Below, piece by piece: positions 8,543 through 17,796 of a stretch of 64,000 bases of DNA. Every line of letters begins with the position of its first letter. Position 1 is the first letter of the stretch. The position numbers and the translations under genes were made by a program. This DNA comes from Catenuloplanes atrovinosus (GTDB lineage: Bacteria > Actinomycetota > Actinomycetes > Mycobacteriales > Micromonosporaceae). A model generated the notes under the pieces. That model had not been told where the DNA came from, did no database searches, and saw only the letters and a program-made list of their open reading frames with translations. The DNA lies in NCBI RefSeq assembly GCF_031458235.1, contig NZ_JAVDYB010000001.1:4609001-4673000 (forward strand), in the 5' to 3' direction.

Positions 8543-11452
8543 TCATTTCGGTGGGGTTTCATGCCGTAACGCCTCGCGTACGATCTCCGCCCGGTTCCGC
8601 ACGCCGAGCTTCGCGATGATGCGGGAGACGTGCGTCTGCACCGTGCGGGAGCCGAGGAACAGGCCCGCGGCGATCTCCGCGGTAGAACTCCCCTCGGCGA
8701 CCAGGAAGGCGACCCGCCGCTCCGTGTCGGTCAGCGACTCCCAGCCGGTCACGGCGCGCCCGGCTCGCCGCCCATGGACTCCGCGCCGCACGCCGTGCCG
8801 CCGCAGGCGCGACTCGGCCCGCCGCACGTCCCAGGTCGCACCGAAGCGGGAGTACAGCTCGACCGCCTCGGTCAGCGCGGCGCGGGCGCTCTCCCGCTCG
8901 ACGGCCGCGAGCACCACGGCCAGATCTTCCAGCGCACCCGCCAGGTCCACGGGCGGGCCGGCCACCCGGTAGGTGGCCACCGCCTCGTCTAGCGGGCCCG
9001 GATCGTTCTCGGCCAGGCCGGTGGCACGCAGCAGCATGGTGGCGGCGCGGCCGGGACTCACCTCGGCCGCGGCCTCCATCCGGCAGTCGCGCAGCGCTGC
9101 CGCCACGAGTTCGCGATCATCGGTCGCCGCGGCGAGCCTGACCAGATCGGCGGTCCACTGGTGGGTGAGGGTCATCTCGCCGTGCGTGCGATCGAGGACC
9201 GTGGCCAGGATCTCGGTCGCGCCACGCAGATCGCCCGCCTGCTCGGCCGCGACCGCCCGCGCCGCCAGCAGAAAGTCGCTGTTCTCCCGGTCCGCGACGG
9301 TCGTCACCGGCAGCGCTGCGGCTCGGCGCAGGTGTTCGCGGTGGGTGGCCCGGTCGTCGCGGCGCCCGGCGATGAGCGCGCTGACGCCGTGCCACAGCAG
9401 CAGCGGTCCGCGTTCCCGCAGGCCGCCATAGGAGATGCCGGCCGTGTCGTCGTCGAGCGGTGCCAACTCCGCCAGCGCGTCGTCCCACTCCCCCAGCCAG
9501 TAGAGCAGCACCGACTCATGAATGCCGGTCGCGTTGCCGACGACCCGGCCGGCGCGGCGGGTGACGTCGCGGGCGGTTTGCAGCGTCAGGCGCGCCTGGC
9601 CCCACCGGGCGAGGTTCTGGAGCGTGAACATCCGGTTGTGCAGTGCGAGGATGCGCAGGAACGTATGGTCCGGCTGGTCACCCAATACCGCCAGTGCCCG
9701 GTCGATGTGGTGTAACGCGGACGGATGATCGCGCCGCACCGACCGGCCGGTCCACAGATCCGCCAGCGCGTAGGCGGTGGCGAAGGCATCACCGGCGTTC
9801 TCGGCCTCGACCAGGGCCGCGCGGGCGGTGGCGTCGGCGATGTCGAGATGACCGTTCCCGGCGCGCTGCGCCATCGCCAGGGAGCCCAGCAGCCGGGCGC
9901 GCCAGATCGCCGGCAGTTGCGGCTCGTCGAGCGCTTCGCTGAGCGTGCGCGTCGCCTCCGGCATGTCCCCGGCCGCGATCAGGGCCCGGTTCAACAGCCA
10001 CGACAGCGCACCGCGACGCGCCGGGGCGCTCACGACCGCGAGGGCTTCGCGGGCTCGGGACACCGCGCTGTCCGGCTGTCCGCTGACGAGCAGCGCGCGG
10101 ACGAGCGCCACGCGCAGGTCGCCTCGTTCGTCCGCCGCGCCGTCCGTCCCGTCGAGTTGCCGCTCGATCAGGGTGATCGCCGTCCGCGGCGCGCGCGAAA
10201 TCAGCTCCGGCGCCGCGGTGGTCAACCACGGCCCCACCCACGGCTGATCGACACGACCCGCCCGCATCAGCTGCTCGGCCACGGTGAGCGGGGCGCGGCG
10301 GGCGTCGGCGAGGCGGCGAGCTGCGTCCATGTGCAGCACGCCGCGGACCGCGGCCGGCACCGCGTCGTACAGCGTCTGGTGCAGCACCGCGTGCCGGAAG
10401 GCCAGGTGTTCCTCCGCCGGAACGAGAATGCCGGCCGCCACCGCCTGTAGCAGGTCTTCGGCCAGCGCGGCGATCGGGCGTTGCAGCAACACGGCGAGGT
10501 CGGCGACGGCGAAGACCGTGCCGAGCAGAGCGGCCGTGCGTACGGCATGCCGGACGGACGCGGCCACCAGGCCGAGCCGGCCACCGAGCGCGTCGGCGAG
10601 CGGGGGCGGTACCCGGTCGCGGCCGGGCGGCAGCAGGTCGGCCCGCCCCTCCCCGACTTCGATCATGCCCTGCCGGAGCAGTTCTTCCAGCAGTTCCCGC
10701 AGGTGCAGCGGGTTCCCCATGGCGGTCGCTGTCCATGCGCCGAGGGCAGGACTCGGCGGTGCGCCTATCATGTCACCGATGAGTGCCGCCGTCTCCGCCT
10801 CGTTCAGCGGGCCGAGCACGACCGTGCGCCCGGCATCGCCGCGGGAGACGCCGAACGGCCCGCCCGTCCGGTGCCCCGGAGCGGTGCCGTGGATGCCGAC
10901 CAGCAACAGCGGAAGCCGGCCCGCCGCGCGGCCGAGCCGATGGAACACCACTATGGATGCCTCATCGATCCACTGCATGTCGTCGATGACGATGGCGGTC
11001 GGTGCGTCGGCGCACAGATCGGCGACGAGCACCATCAGCTCGTCGGCGACGGTCTGGTACGTCGCCTGGTCGCCGGGGAACAGCGTGCGCGGCGCTATCG
11101 CGAGCATCCTGGCGATCTCCGCACGGCGGGGATCGGCGGCATCGGCGCGCACCCCGAGGCAGCCGAGCATGACCGCGAGCGGCACATGCTGTGACAGGCG
11201 GTCCGCCGTCGCCCACAGCACTTGGGTCCCGCGTCGCTCCGCGGCCGTGAGCGCGGTCGTGGCCAGCGTGGTCTTGCCGGAGCCCGGCTCACCCTCGATG
11301 TGCACGACACCACCGATGCCGCTCTCCAGCTCGGCGATGGCCGTGGCGAGTGCCGCCAGTTCCGTTCGCCGGCCGTACGGCCGGTTTCTCGCGTCTTCCA
11401 CGGGCATGGCCGCCCAATCCGGTCCGCCCATGCCGCCGGCGGTTCCGCTCAC
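8543..11452 (-). CDS. LuxR/LAL-family ATPase regulator (C)
   Basis: 969-residue LAL protein. Walker A is GEPGSGKTTLATTAL, followed by IVIDDMQWIDEAS as Walker B and a winged-helix/helical sensor region. The C-terminal LuxR helix-turn-helix is STAEIAAGLFLGSRTVQTHV. Its HTH and P-loop differ from those of A, B, D and E (GEPGSGKTT instead of GxAGIGKTA), so it is the most divergent member of the cluster. The GTG at 11452 has no clear ribosome site; ATG codons at 11431 and 11407 are alternatives. A 92-bp gap separates it from regulator B, and 48 bp from the MmyB-type gene upstream, so co-transcription with the latter is possible. Confidence 0.88.
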   Translation of the reverse strand: MSGTAGGMGGPDWAAMPVEDARNRPYGRRTELAALATAIAELESGIGGVVHIEGEPGSGKTTLATTALTAAERRGTQVLWATADRLSQHVPLAVMLGCLGVRADAADPRRAEIARMLAIAPRTLFPGDQATYQTVADELMVLVADLCADAPTAIVIDDMQWIDEASIVVFHRLGRAAGRLPLLLVGIHGTAPGHRTGGPFGVSRGDAGRTVVLGPLNEAETAALIGDMIGAPPSPALGAWTATAMGNPLHLRELLEELLRQGMIEVGEGRADLLPPGRDRVPPPLADALGGRLGLVAASVRHAVRTAALLGTVFAVADLAVLLQRPIAALAEDLLQAVAAGILVPAEEHLAFRHAVLHQTLYDAVPAAVRGVLHMDAARRLADARRAPLTVAEQLMRAGRVDQPWVGPWLTTAAPELISRAPRTAITLIERQLDGTDGAADERGDLRVALVRALLVSGQPDSAVSRAREALAVVSAPARRGALSWLLNRALIAAGDMPEATRTLSEALDEPQLPAIWRARLLGSLAMAQRAGNGHLDIADATARAALVEAENAGDAFATAYALADLWTGRSVRRDHPSALHHIDRALAVLGDQPDHTFLRILALHNRMFTLQNLARWGQARLTLQTARDVTRRAGRVVGNATGIHESVLLYWLGEWDDALAELAPLDDDTAGISYGGLRERGPLLLWHGVSALIAGRRDDRATHREHLRRAAALPVTTVADRENSDFLLAARAVAAEQAGDLRGATEILATVLDRTHGEMTLTHQWTADLVRLAAATDDRELVAAALRDCRMEAAAEVSPGRAATMLLRATGLAENDPGPLDEAVATYRVAGPPVDLAGALEDLAVVLAAVERESARAALTEAVELYSRFGATWDVRRAESRLRRHGVRRGVHGRRAGRAVTGWESLTDTERRVAFLVAEGSSTAEIAAGLFLGSRTVQTHVSRIIAKLGVRNRAEIVREALRHETPPK

Positions 11453-11500
11453 TGGTACGGAGTGCGCCGGCGCGGCACCGCGATGGCGCCGCCGCCCCGC

Positions 11501-12385
11501 TTAGCTCGCCTGCGCCTCCGCGGCACCGGTGAGGTCCCAGAAACGGCCGGCGTCCGGGCCTCTCCAGTGGTGCAGCAGACGGTCGATGACCAGCTCCGAC
11601 CCGGTCCCCGGAACGGGGGCGTACACGGCCATGGTGAGGTTGTCGTCACCGGGGAACTCCATGGTCTCGAAATCGATGTGGTACTCCCCCGCCCACGGGT
11701 GCCGGGCCACCTGCTGGCCACGCCACACATCCGGCACCTGGGGCGAGTCCCAGAGCCGAACGAAGTCGTCACTGCGCGCACGCAACGTCGCGATGAGCTC
11801 GCGCGTCTCGGAGTCGGCAGCGGCCGCGGCGGTCTGCAGGCGCAGTGCCGCCGTGGTGACGGCCGCGCTCGTCTCCCAGTCAGAGACCAGCCGGCGACTG
11901 TACGGATCCAGAAAGGTCCAGGTCACGAAGTTATGCGGCGCTTCGGGACGCCCGCCCGGCGGCGATATCAGCAGCCGGAGCGGGAGATTGGCGGCCACGA
12001 TGTCCAGTCGCCGGTTCGTCGCGTACGCCGGAGCCCGTACCGCGTCCAGGATCGTCCGGAGGGCGGTGGTCGGCTCCGGGGTCACGATCGACCGGACCGG
12101 CGGGCGAGCGAGCGTGAGCAGGTACTCGGCCTCGGAGGGACTCAGCCGCAGAACCCTGGTGAGCGCATCCAGTACCTCGGCCGAGACCTCTCCCGCCCGG
12201 CCCTGCTCCATACGCGTGTAGTAGTCGGTGCTGACGCCCGCGAGTTCGGCCACCTCGGCGCGGCGCAGCCCCGGGACCCGACGGCGACGTCCGGGGTAGT
12301 GCGGCAACCCGGCCTCGTCCGGGCCGATCCTGGCCCGCATCGCCCGCAGAAAGGCTCCCAGCGACTCCTGGCGCTCGAACGACAT
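11501..12385 (-). CDS. MmyB-type XRE family transcriptional regulator
   Basis: 294 residues. An N-terminal XRE helix-turn-helix (about 10-80; LRRAEVAELAGVSTDYYTRM) is followed by a C-terminal MmyB-like ligand-binding domain (about 100-275; phrases RRLDIVAANLPLRLL, HPWAGEYHIDFETMEFPGDD). The PGLRRAEVAxLAGVSxxYYxRxEQGR block is diagnostic of this large actinobacterial family, whose ligand domain is thought to bind fatty-acid-like molecules. The 17-bp perfect inverted repeat at 12528-12544 lies 143 bp upstream. Related copies occur before the SDR and the two amidohydrolase/Atu4866 operons, so autoregulation and control of those genes is proposed (inference). Confidence 0.93.
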   Translation of the reverse strand: MSFERQESLGAFLRAMRARIGPDEAGLPHYPGRRRRVPGLRRAEVAELAGVSTDYYTRMEQGRAGEVSAEVLDALTRVLRLSPSEAEYLLTLARPPVRSIVTPEPTTALRTILDAVRAPAYATNRRLDIVAANLPLRLLISPPGGRPEAPHNFVTWTFLDPYSRRLVSDWETSAAVTTAALRLQTAAAAADSETRELIATLRARSDDFVRLWDSPQVPDVWRGQQVARHPWAGEYHIDFETMEFPGDDNLTMAVYAPVPGTGSELVIDRLLHHWRGPDAGRFWDLTGAAEAQAS

Positions 12386-12527
12386 CCCGTGCTCTCTGCC
12401 GGAGGACCCGCCGACGGCACACGGACATCGGCGAGGGACCCTCGTGCTGGGTCCGCGTGGACGGTATCCGGCGGCGGGGCCACGCGCCCAAGCTCAGGGG
12501 ACGAATCCCGACGTTTCCGGCGGAGAT

Positions 12528-12544
12528 TAGGCGACTTTCGCCTA
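12528..12544. promoter_or_regulatory. Putative MmyB-type operator, perfect copy
   Basis: TAGGCGACTTTCGCCTA is a perfect inverted repeat (TAGGCGA, CTT, TCGCCTA). It sits between the end of regulator D (12565) and the MmyB-type gene start (12385), which is on the same strand, so it most likely serves the MmyB-type promoter. Confidence 0.75.
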
Positions 12545-12564
12545 CCGTCTAGGCGGACGGCCGA

Positions 12565-15306
12565 TCAGCCGATGCCAGCGGGGTGGCGCGAGAGCTGTCG
12601 GCGGGAGGTGAGGCCGAGCTTCGTGAAGACGTTGCGCAGGTGCGTGTCGACGGTACGCGGGCTCAGGTACAGCGCGTGCGCGATCTCCCTGGTGGTCGCG
12701 CCCTCGGCCGCGAGCCGGGCGATCTCCTCCTCCTGGGCGGTCAGCCTTCCCGGGCCGGTGGCCTGCACCACCGGGCGTTCGCCGGCGGCGGCGAGTTCCC
12801 GGGACGCGCGCTGCGCGAAGGCCTTCGCGCCCAGTGCGATGAATCGGTCCCGTGCGATCTCTAGCTGCGCACGAGCCTCCCGTTTGCGTCGGTGACGACG
12901 AAGCCACTCACCGTACAGAAGGTGCACGCGGGCGAGCTGAGGCGCGGCGTCGCTGGCCGCGAGCCGGTCGAGCGCGGTCAGATAGTGCCGCTCCGCCTCG
13001 TCCCCCTCGCTGATCAGCGCGCGTGCGTGGGCCAGGGTGCCGGCCGCCCAGTCCGTCGATGACGCGCTCGCCCGGCGCTCGAGCCGCTCGAAGGCGGGCA
13101 CCGCCAGGTCGCGGCGCCCGGCCCGGACCGCCGCCTCGATGAACTCCAACGGAATCCGGGTACGGATGCCCAGTTCCTGCTGCGCCTCGGCCTGCGCGCA
13201 GACGGCCATGGCGTCGGTGTACCGCCCCTGCCCGTTACGCAGTACCGCCAGTGCGTAGTCCAGCGCGGTCAGCACCCGGCCCTCCCCTCGGGCCGTCGCC
13301 TCCGCGAAGGCCACGTCGTACAGGGCGAGCAGACCGGCCTCGTCTCCACGCCAGGCCGCGAGCGTGGTGTCCACGTACGTCATCGCCGGGACCCCGAGTT
13401 CGGCGGTGACCGCCGCGCACTCGGCGGACAGCCGTTCCGCCTCCGCGAACTCTCCGTTGTGTATGTGGGTCAGTGCTCGCGACATCAGCGCCACCGGCAG
13501 CGAGGCGAGCGCCCCGTTCTCCCTAACCGCCGCCAGTTGGAGTTCGGAGATGCGCAGCATCGACTCGTCGTCCCAGAACTCCGCGGCCGCGGAGTAGGCC
13601 AGCCACACATCTCCCGTGCCGAGCGGCAGGGCGGCCTCGTCGAGGTAGCGCGCGATACCCAGGCGCAGGGTCAGTGCGGCGGCGTCCAGTCCGTCGGTGG
13701 CCTCGGTCAACAGCCCGGAGAAGGTGAGGGAGCGGCCCGAGCCGGATTCGCCGGGACCGAGCCCTCGCATCGCCGAGCCGATGCGTGCCAGGAGGCGGGT
13801 GTCTCCGAATCTGCCGACGAAGACCGCCGCCGCGTACGCCTCGAAAAGCACCTCCCGTGCCAGGTCGGCGTCCTGACGGGCCGCGCTCAGCCCGGCGTCG
13901 ACGAGCATCCGCACCGATTGCAGGTCCCGTCGCCGGTCGAGGGAGATCCGGGCCTGCAGCACGTCGGCTGCTATCCGATGGTGGCGGTCGAGCCGGCCCG
14001 CGCGGGCCACGTCGAGCAGCGCCGTCGCCTCGTCCGGCAGACCGGCCTCCCGTTTGGCCTGCGCCGCCTTGACCAGCAGCGCCGAACGCCTCTGCCGGTC
14101 GGGGGTGAGGATGGCGGCCCGTTCCAGGAAGGCCGCCATGGCGGTCAGGCCGCCGCGTGACCTGGCCCGATGCGCGCAGCACACCAGCTCCGCGGCGACC
14201 GCGTCGTCGGGTGCCTCCGCCGCGAGTGCCAGGTGCCAGGCACGCCGGTCCCGGTCCTGCCGGGCGTCGTAGGCATGCGCGAGCGCCCGGTGCGCCACGC
14301 GGCGATCGGCGGGGTCGGCAGCGTGATACACGGCGGAGCGCACGAGCGGATGACGGAAGCGCACCCGCGCATCCACCGCGAGGAGACCCGCGTCCTGAGC
14401 AGGCTGCGCCGCGGCCTCGGTGAGGCCCAGCGCGCCAGCGGAGCACCACAGGGTGGCCGGATCACCGGTCGGTTCGGCTGCGGCCAGCAGCAGCAACCGC
14501 CGGGTCTCGTCGGGCATCTGTGCCACCAGGGCGACGAAGTGCGCTTCCAGGGACGCCGACAGCGTGCTCGGCGGTGGGGTGGCGTATCCACCGGCGAGCG
14601 CGGCCGGGTTCACCGTGCGCGGCAGTTCCAGCAGGGCGAGCGGGTTACCGCCGGCCTCGGCGATGAAGCGATCGCGGACCGCGGGATCGAGTGGCCGGTT
14701 CACCTCGGCGGCGAGCAGATCCCGCGCGTCCGCGTCGGCCAGGCCGGTGAGTTCCAGGCCGGGCAGTTCGCGAGTGCGAGCGGCGGACAGGACCTCGTCG
14801 TCGCGGGCGACGAGCAGCAACGCCACCGGCAGGTCACCGATGCGCTGCGCGACCAGCAGCAGTACGGCGAGGCTGCCCGCGTCCAGCCATTGCGCATCAT
14901 CGACGACGCAGATCAGCGGCTGTGTCCGCGCGGCGGCCGCGAGCAGGCCGCGCACCGCCGCCACGAGCAGCGGACGGCCGCCGTCCGGTGCGGTGGCGTC
15001 GTCGGCGATGCCCAACGCCCGGCGCAGTGCACCGGCCTGCGCGGACGGCAGTTCCACCAGATGCCCGAGCAGGGGATGGCAGAGCTGGTGCAGCCCGGCG
15101 AAGGGAAACTGCCCCTCGAACTCACTCCCGGTGACCTGAACATGACGCATACCGCCGCCGTGTGCGCTCGCCGCCTGCTGCACCAGAGCCGACTTGCCGA
15201 TGCCCGCCGGACCACGTACCAGCAGCACGCCACCGTGGCCGTCGCGAGCAGACCGGAGCAGGCGCGCAACCGCGGCCACCTCCCTGTTCCGTCCACGCAG
15301 CACCAC
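12565..15306 (-). CDS. LuxR/LAL-family ATPase regulator (D)
   Basis: 913-residue LAL protein with the canonical layout. Walker A is GPAGIGKSALVQQA (about residue 33) and Walker B ICVVDDAQWLD. The helical sensor region carries the shared RFRHPLVRSAVYHAA block. The C-terminal helix-turn-helix is TTREIAHALYLSPRTVDTHL. The GTG at 15306 is preceded by GGAGG at a 6-base spacing. An operator-like repeat (15413-15429) lies 107 bp upstream, in the divergent gap with the amidohydrolase. Target genes are unknown; the adjacent amidohydrolase operon is a candidate by position only. Confidence 0.92.
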   Translation of the reverse strand: MVLRGRNREVAAVARLLRSARDGHGGVLLVRGPAGIGKSALVQQAASAHGGGMRHVQVTGSEFEGQFPFAGLHQLCHPLLGHLVELPSAQAGALRRALGIADDATAPDGGRPLLVAAVRGLLAAAARTQPLICVVDDAQWLDAGSLAVLLLVAQRIGDLPVALLLVARDDEVLSAARTRELPGLELTGLADADARDLLAAEVNRPLDPAVRDRFIAEAGGNPLALLELPRTVNPAALAGGYATPPPSTLSASLEAHFVALVAQMPDETRRLLLLAAAEPTGDPATLWCSAGALGLTEAAAQPAQDAGLLAVDARVRFRHPLVRSAVYHAADPADRRVAHRALAHAYDARQDRDRRAWHLALAAEAPDDAVAAELVCCAHRARSRGGLTAMAAFLERAAILTPDRQRRSALLVKAAQAKREAGLPDEATALLDVARAGRLDRHHRIAADVLQARISLDRRRDLQSVRMLVDAGLSAARQDADLAREVLFEAYAAAVFVGRFGDTRLLARIGSAMRGLGPGESGSGRSLTFSGLLTEATDGLDAAALTLRLGIARYLDEAALPLGTGDVWLAYSAAAEFWDDESMLRISELQLAAVRENGALASLPVALMSRALTHIHNGEFAEAERLSAECAAVTAELGVPAMTYVDTTLAAWRGDEAGLLALYDVAFAEATARGEGRVLTALDYALAVLRNGQGRYTDAMAVCAQAEAQQELGIRTRIPLEFIEAAVRAGRRDLAVPAFERLERRASASSTDWAAGTLAHARALISEGDEAERHYLTALDRLAASDAAPQLARVHLLYGEWLRRHRRKREARAQLEIARDRFIALGAKAFAQRASRELAAAGERPVVQATGPGRLTAQEEEIARLAAEGATTREIAHALYLSPRTVDTHLRNVFTKLGLTSRRQLSRHPAGIG

Positions 15307-15412
15307 GTCGAGCCTCCCGATTTCGCGTCGCCGCCACGCTAGCCAGGCACGGACGCGGTTATGGAGGATCTGCGACTCCTACCCACACGCACCTACGTAT
15401 CCGCCGGCCGGT

Positions 15413-15429
15413 TAGGCGAGCGTCACCGA
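15413..15429. promoter_or_regulatory. Putative MmyB-type operator before amidohydrolase operon
   Basis: TAGGCGAGCGTCACCGA fits the TMGGYGA-N3-TCRCCKA pattern in both arms. It sits in the divergent gap between LAL-D and the amidohydrolase, 119 bp upstream of the latter's ATG. Confidence 0.65.
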
Positions 15430-15547
15430 GCCCGGCGTCTATGGCCGACGGCATCATCGGAATCCGGGCGGCCCCGAGTTCCCGCCGGTCGACTCCGGTC
15501 CGGCCGCCCCTGTGAGCCGACCGACGAGACAGGAGGACATTGAGCTG

Positions 15548-16936
15548 ATGGACGCATCGCTGCTCGCAACGTTGAACGAGCGCGCGGGAGATCCGGACCG
15601 GGCGATCCTGTTCACCAACGCCACGATCGTGACCATGGACCCGGCGCTGGGCATCCTCGACCGCGGAGACCTGCTGGTACGGGGCACATCCATCGCCGCC
15701 GTGGCACCCAGCCTCCGCGAGGAGGCCGGCGACGCCGTGGTGATCGACGCCACCGGCATGATCCTCAGCCCGGGACTGGTGGACACGCACCGGCACTCCT
15801 GGCAGGCGGCGCTGCGCCGTGTCATGCCGGACGTGGACGACCTCGCCGGCTACGTCATGTCGACGCTGGGCCGCTTCGCCCCCGCGTACCGTCCGGAGGA
15901 CGTCTACCTCGGCACCCGCCTCGCCATGCTGACCGCCATCGACAGCGGCGTCACCTGCGTGCTGGACTTCTCGCACAACTCGCGTAGCGCGGCGCATTCG
16001 GACGCCGCCATCCAGGCGCTGCTCGACACCGGGATCCGTGGCGTGCACGCGTCGATGCGGCCGCATTTCGGTGACTGGGACGGGCAGTGGCCCGCCGACC
16101 TCACCCGGCTCCGGGAGACCTACTTCTCCTCCGACGACCAGTTGCTGACGCTGCGCGTGGCCACCCTCGCCACGGACGAGATCGCCGGCCCCGACCTCGC
16201 CTACGGTCCCCGGCTCGCGCAGGTGGCGCGCGAACTCGGCATCGGGGTCAGCATCGACGCCGTCTTCGGTACGTCCTCGTCGAAGGCGATCGTCGACTGG
16301 GCCCGCGAGAACCTGCTGCACCCCGGCGTCACGGTCATCCACGCCACCGGCCTAACCGGCGAGGCGTGGCAGGCGCTGGCCGACACCGGCACCACCGTGG
16401 CGCTGGCCCCCACCTCCGACGCGCAGATCGGCCTGGAGACCGCCATCCCCGCGGTCGACGAGGCGCTCGCTGTCGGCATCCGCCCCGGTCTGAGCATCGA
16501 CGTGGAGGTCGCCCTGGTCAGCGACATGTTCACGCAGATGCGCGCGCTGCATGCCATCCAGCGCATGCGCGCGGTCAACGCCGCCTACGGCACCGACACC
16601 GCGCCGTCGCGGATCACCACGTACGACGTGCTGGACTTCGCCACCCTCCAGGGCGCGCGCACCAACGGCCTCGGCGCGGTGACCGGCTCCCTGACCCCCG
16701 GCAAACACGCCGATCTGCTCGTCGTGCGCGCCGGTGACCTGAACAACATGCCACTCAACGACCCGATCGGCACGCTCGTGCTCGGCACCGACCCGCGCAA
16801 CATCGACACCGTGCTGATCGACGGCCAGGTCCGCAAGTGGGGCGGCCAGGTCCTCGGCGTCGACGTCGACGCGCTGCGCCGCGACATCGAGGCCAGCCGG
16901 GACCGCATCCTCACGGCCACCGAAGCCGGCTCCTGA
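15548..16936 (+). CDS. Amidohydrolase, TRZ/ATZ (chlorohydrolase/cytosine deaminase-like) family
   Basis: 462 residues. The N-terminal beta-sandwich strand set (ATIVTMDPALGILDRG) leads into the metal motif SPGLVDTHRHSW, then the TIM barrel (CVLDFSHNSRS, VIHATGL, LSIDVEV) and the returning sandwich (LTPGKHADLLVVRAGD). All expected metal-binding His/Asp positions appear to be present. The family deaminates or dechlorinates heterocycles such as guanine, cytosine or triazines; the substrate here is unknown. The ATG at 15548 is chosen with AGGAGG 11 bases upstream; a GTG at 15512 would add 12 residues without a site. It is followed after 31 bp by the barrel-less Atu4866 fusion, so the two form an operon behind the operator at 15413. 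Confidence 0.92.
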   Translation: MDASLLATLNERAGDPDRAILFTNATIVTMDPALGILDRGDLLVRGTSIAAVAPSLREEAGDAVVIDATGMILSPGLVDTHRHSWQAALRRVMPDVDDLAGYVMSTLGRFAPAYRPEDVYLGTRLAMLTAIDSGVTCVLDFSHNSRSAAHSDAAIQALLDTGIRGVHASMRPHFGDWDGQWPADLTRLRETYFSSDDQLLTLRVATLATDEIAGPDLAYGPRLAQVARELGIGVSIDAVFGTSSSKAIVDWARENLLHPGVTVIHATGLTGEAWQALADTGTTVALAPTSDAQIGLETAIPAVDEALAVGIRPGLSIDVEVALVSDMFTQMRALHAIQRMRAVNAAYGTDTAPSRITTYDVLDFATLQGARTNGLGAVTGSLTPGKHADLLVVRAGDLNNMPLNDPIGTLVLGTDPRNIDTVLIDGQVRKWGGQVLGVDVDALRRDIEASRDRILTATEAGS

Positions 16937-16967
16937 CCCGTACGACACCAGATCTGTGAGGTGAATG

Positions 16968-17696
16968 ATGACCACGACCGTTTCCGCCCGGATCGATGAC
17001 CGGGAGACGCTGGACGCCCTGACCCACACCACCGGCGTGACGCGTCCGGTGCTGCTGACCGGCGGCCGGGTTCGCACGCTGGACGCCATGATCGGCGAAT
17101 GGGCCGAGGCAGACGTGCTGCTCGGCGGCGACCGGATCGTCGGGGTGGGCCCCGGCCTGATCACCGCGGCCGGCGACGACAACGCGATCGTCGTCGAGTG
17201 CCGCGGCGGCACCGTCCTGCCGGCGCTGATCGACCTGGCCGCGCCGCTGGGCAGCCGGAAGAACCGCTTCGACACTGACGCGGGCTCCATCACCCCCGGC
17301 AAGCGCGCTGACATCGTCGTGCTGCGCCCGAACACGCCCGCGGACCGCTTCACCGCGGACGACATCGACATCATGATCCTCGCCGGCCGGGTCGTGTTCT
17401 GGCGTGGCGAGCCGGTCGGCGAGCCACCGGCGACCACTCCGGCGGACCCGTCGCTCACCGCCGGCGACCACGACTACGCCGGCATGTGGGTCGACGAGAC
17501 CGGCTTCCTGCACCAGGAACTGCTGCCCAACGGCCGCTACGACGAGACCCGCGGTGGCCGTCCGCACGCCTACCAGGGCCGTTACTGGATCAACGGCGAC
17601 CGTATCGACTACCTCGACGACCTCGGCTTCTGGGCGTTCGGGGAGTTCCGCGACGGAGTCCTGCATCACGCGGGTTACGTCCTGCACCGTCGATAG
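16968..17696 (+). CDS. Barrel-less amidohydrolase sandwich fused to Atu4866 domain
   Basis: 242 residues. Residues about 25-90 match the N-terminal sandwich of a TRZ/ATZ amidohydrolase up to the point where the HxH motif should follow (GGTVLPALIDLAAP). The frame then jumps directly to the C-terminal sandwich (ITPGKRADIVVLRPNT). The whole catalytic barrel and its metal ligands are therefore absent without a frameshift. Residues about 160-242 form an Atu4866-type domain (GMWVDETGFLHQELLPNGRY, YQGRYWINGDRIDYLDD). The function of that domain is not established. The start could be this ATG or the one immediately before it at 16965. A second protein of the same build lies at 28434-29048. Confidence 0.8.
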   Translation: MTTTVSARIDDRETLDALTHTTGVTRPVLLTGGRVRTLDAMIGEWAEADVLLGGDRIVGVGPGLITAAGDDNAIVVECRGGTVLPALIDLAAPLGSRKNRFDTDAGSITPGKRADIVVLRPNTPADRFTADDIDIMILAGRVVFWRGEPVGEPPATTPADPSLTAGDHDYAGMWVDETGFLHQELLPNGRYDETRGGRPHAYQGRYWINGDRIDYLDDLGFWAFGEFRDGVLHHAGYVLHRR

Positions 17697-17743
17697 GCGC
17701 ACAATCGGCCGATGCCCCGGTTCCCCGGGGTACCGGCGCAGAA

Positions 17744-17774
17744 CCGGTGCCGTCGCTCCCGGCGACGGCACCGG
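17744..17774. terminator. Terminator hairpin after amidohydrolase operon
   Basis: CCGGTGCCGTCGC and its exact complement flank a 5-base loop (TCCCG), giving a perfect 13-bp stem in the 100-bp gap before regulator E. No T-run is present. Confidence 0.7.
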
Positions 17775-17796
17775 ATGTCATTCGGGGGGAGTGACG

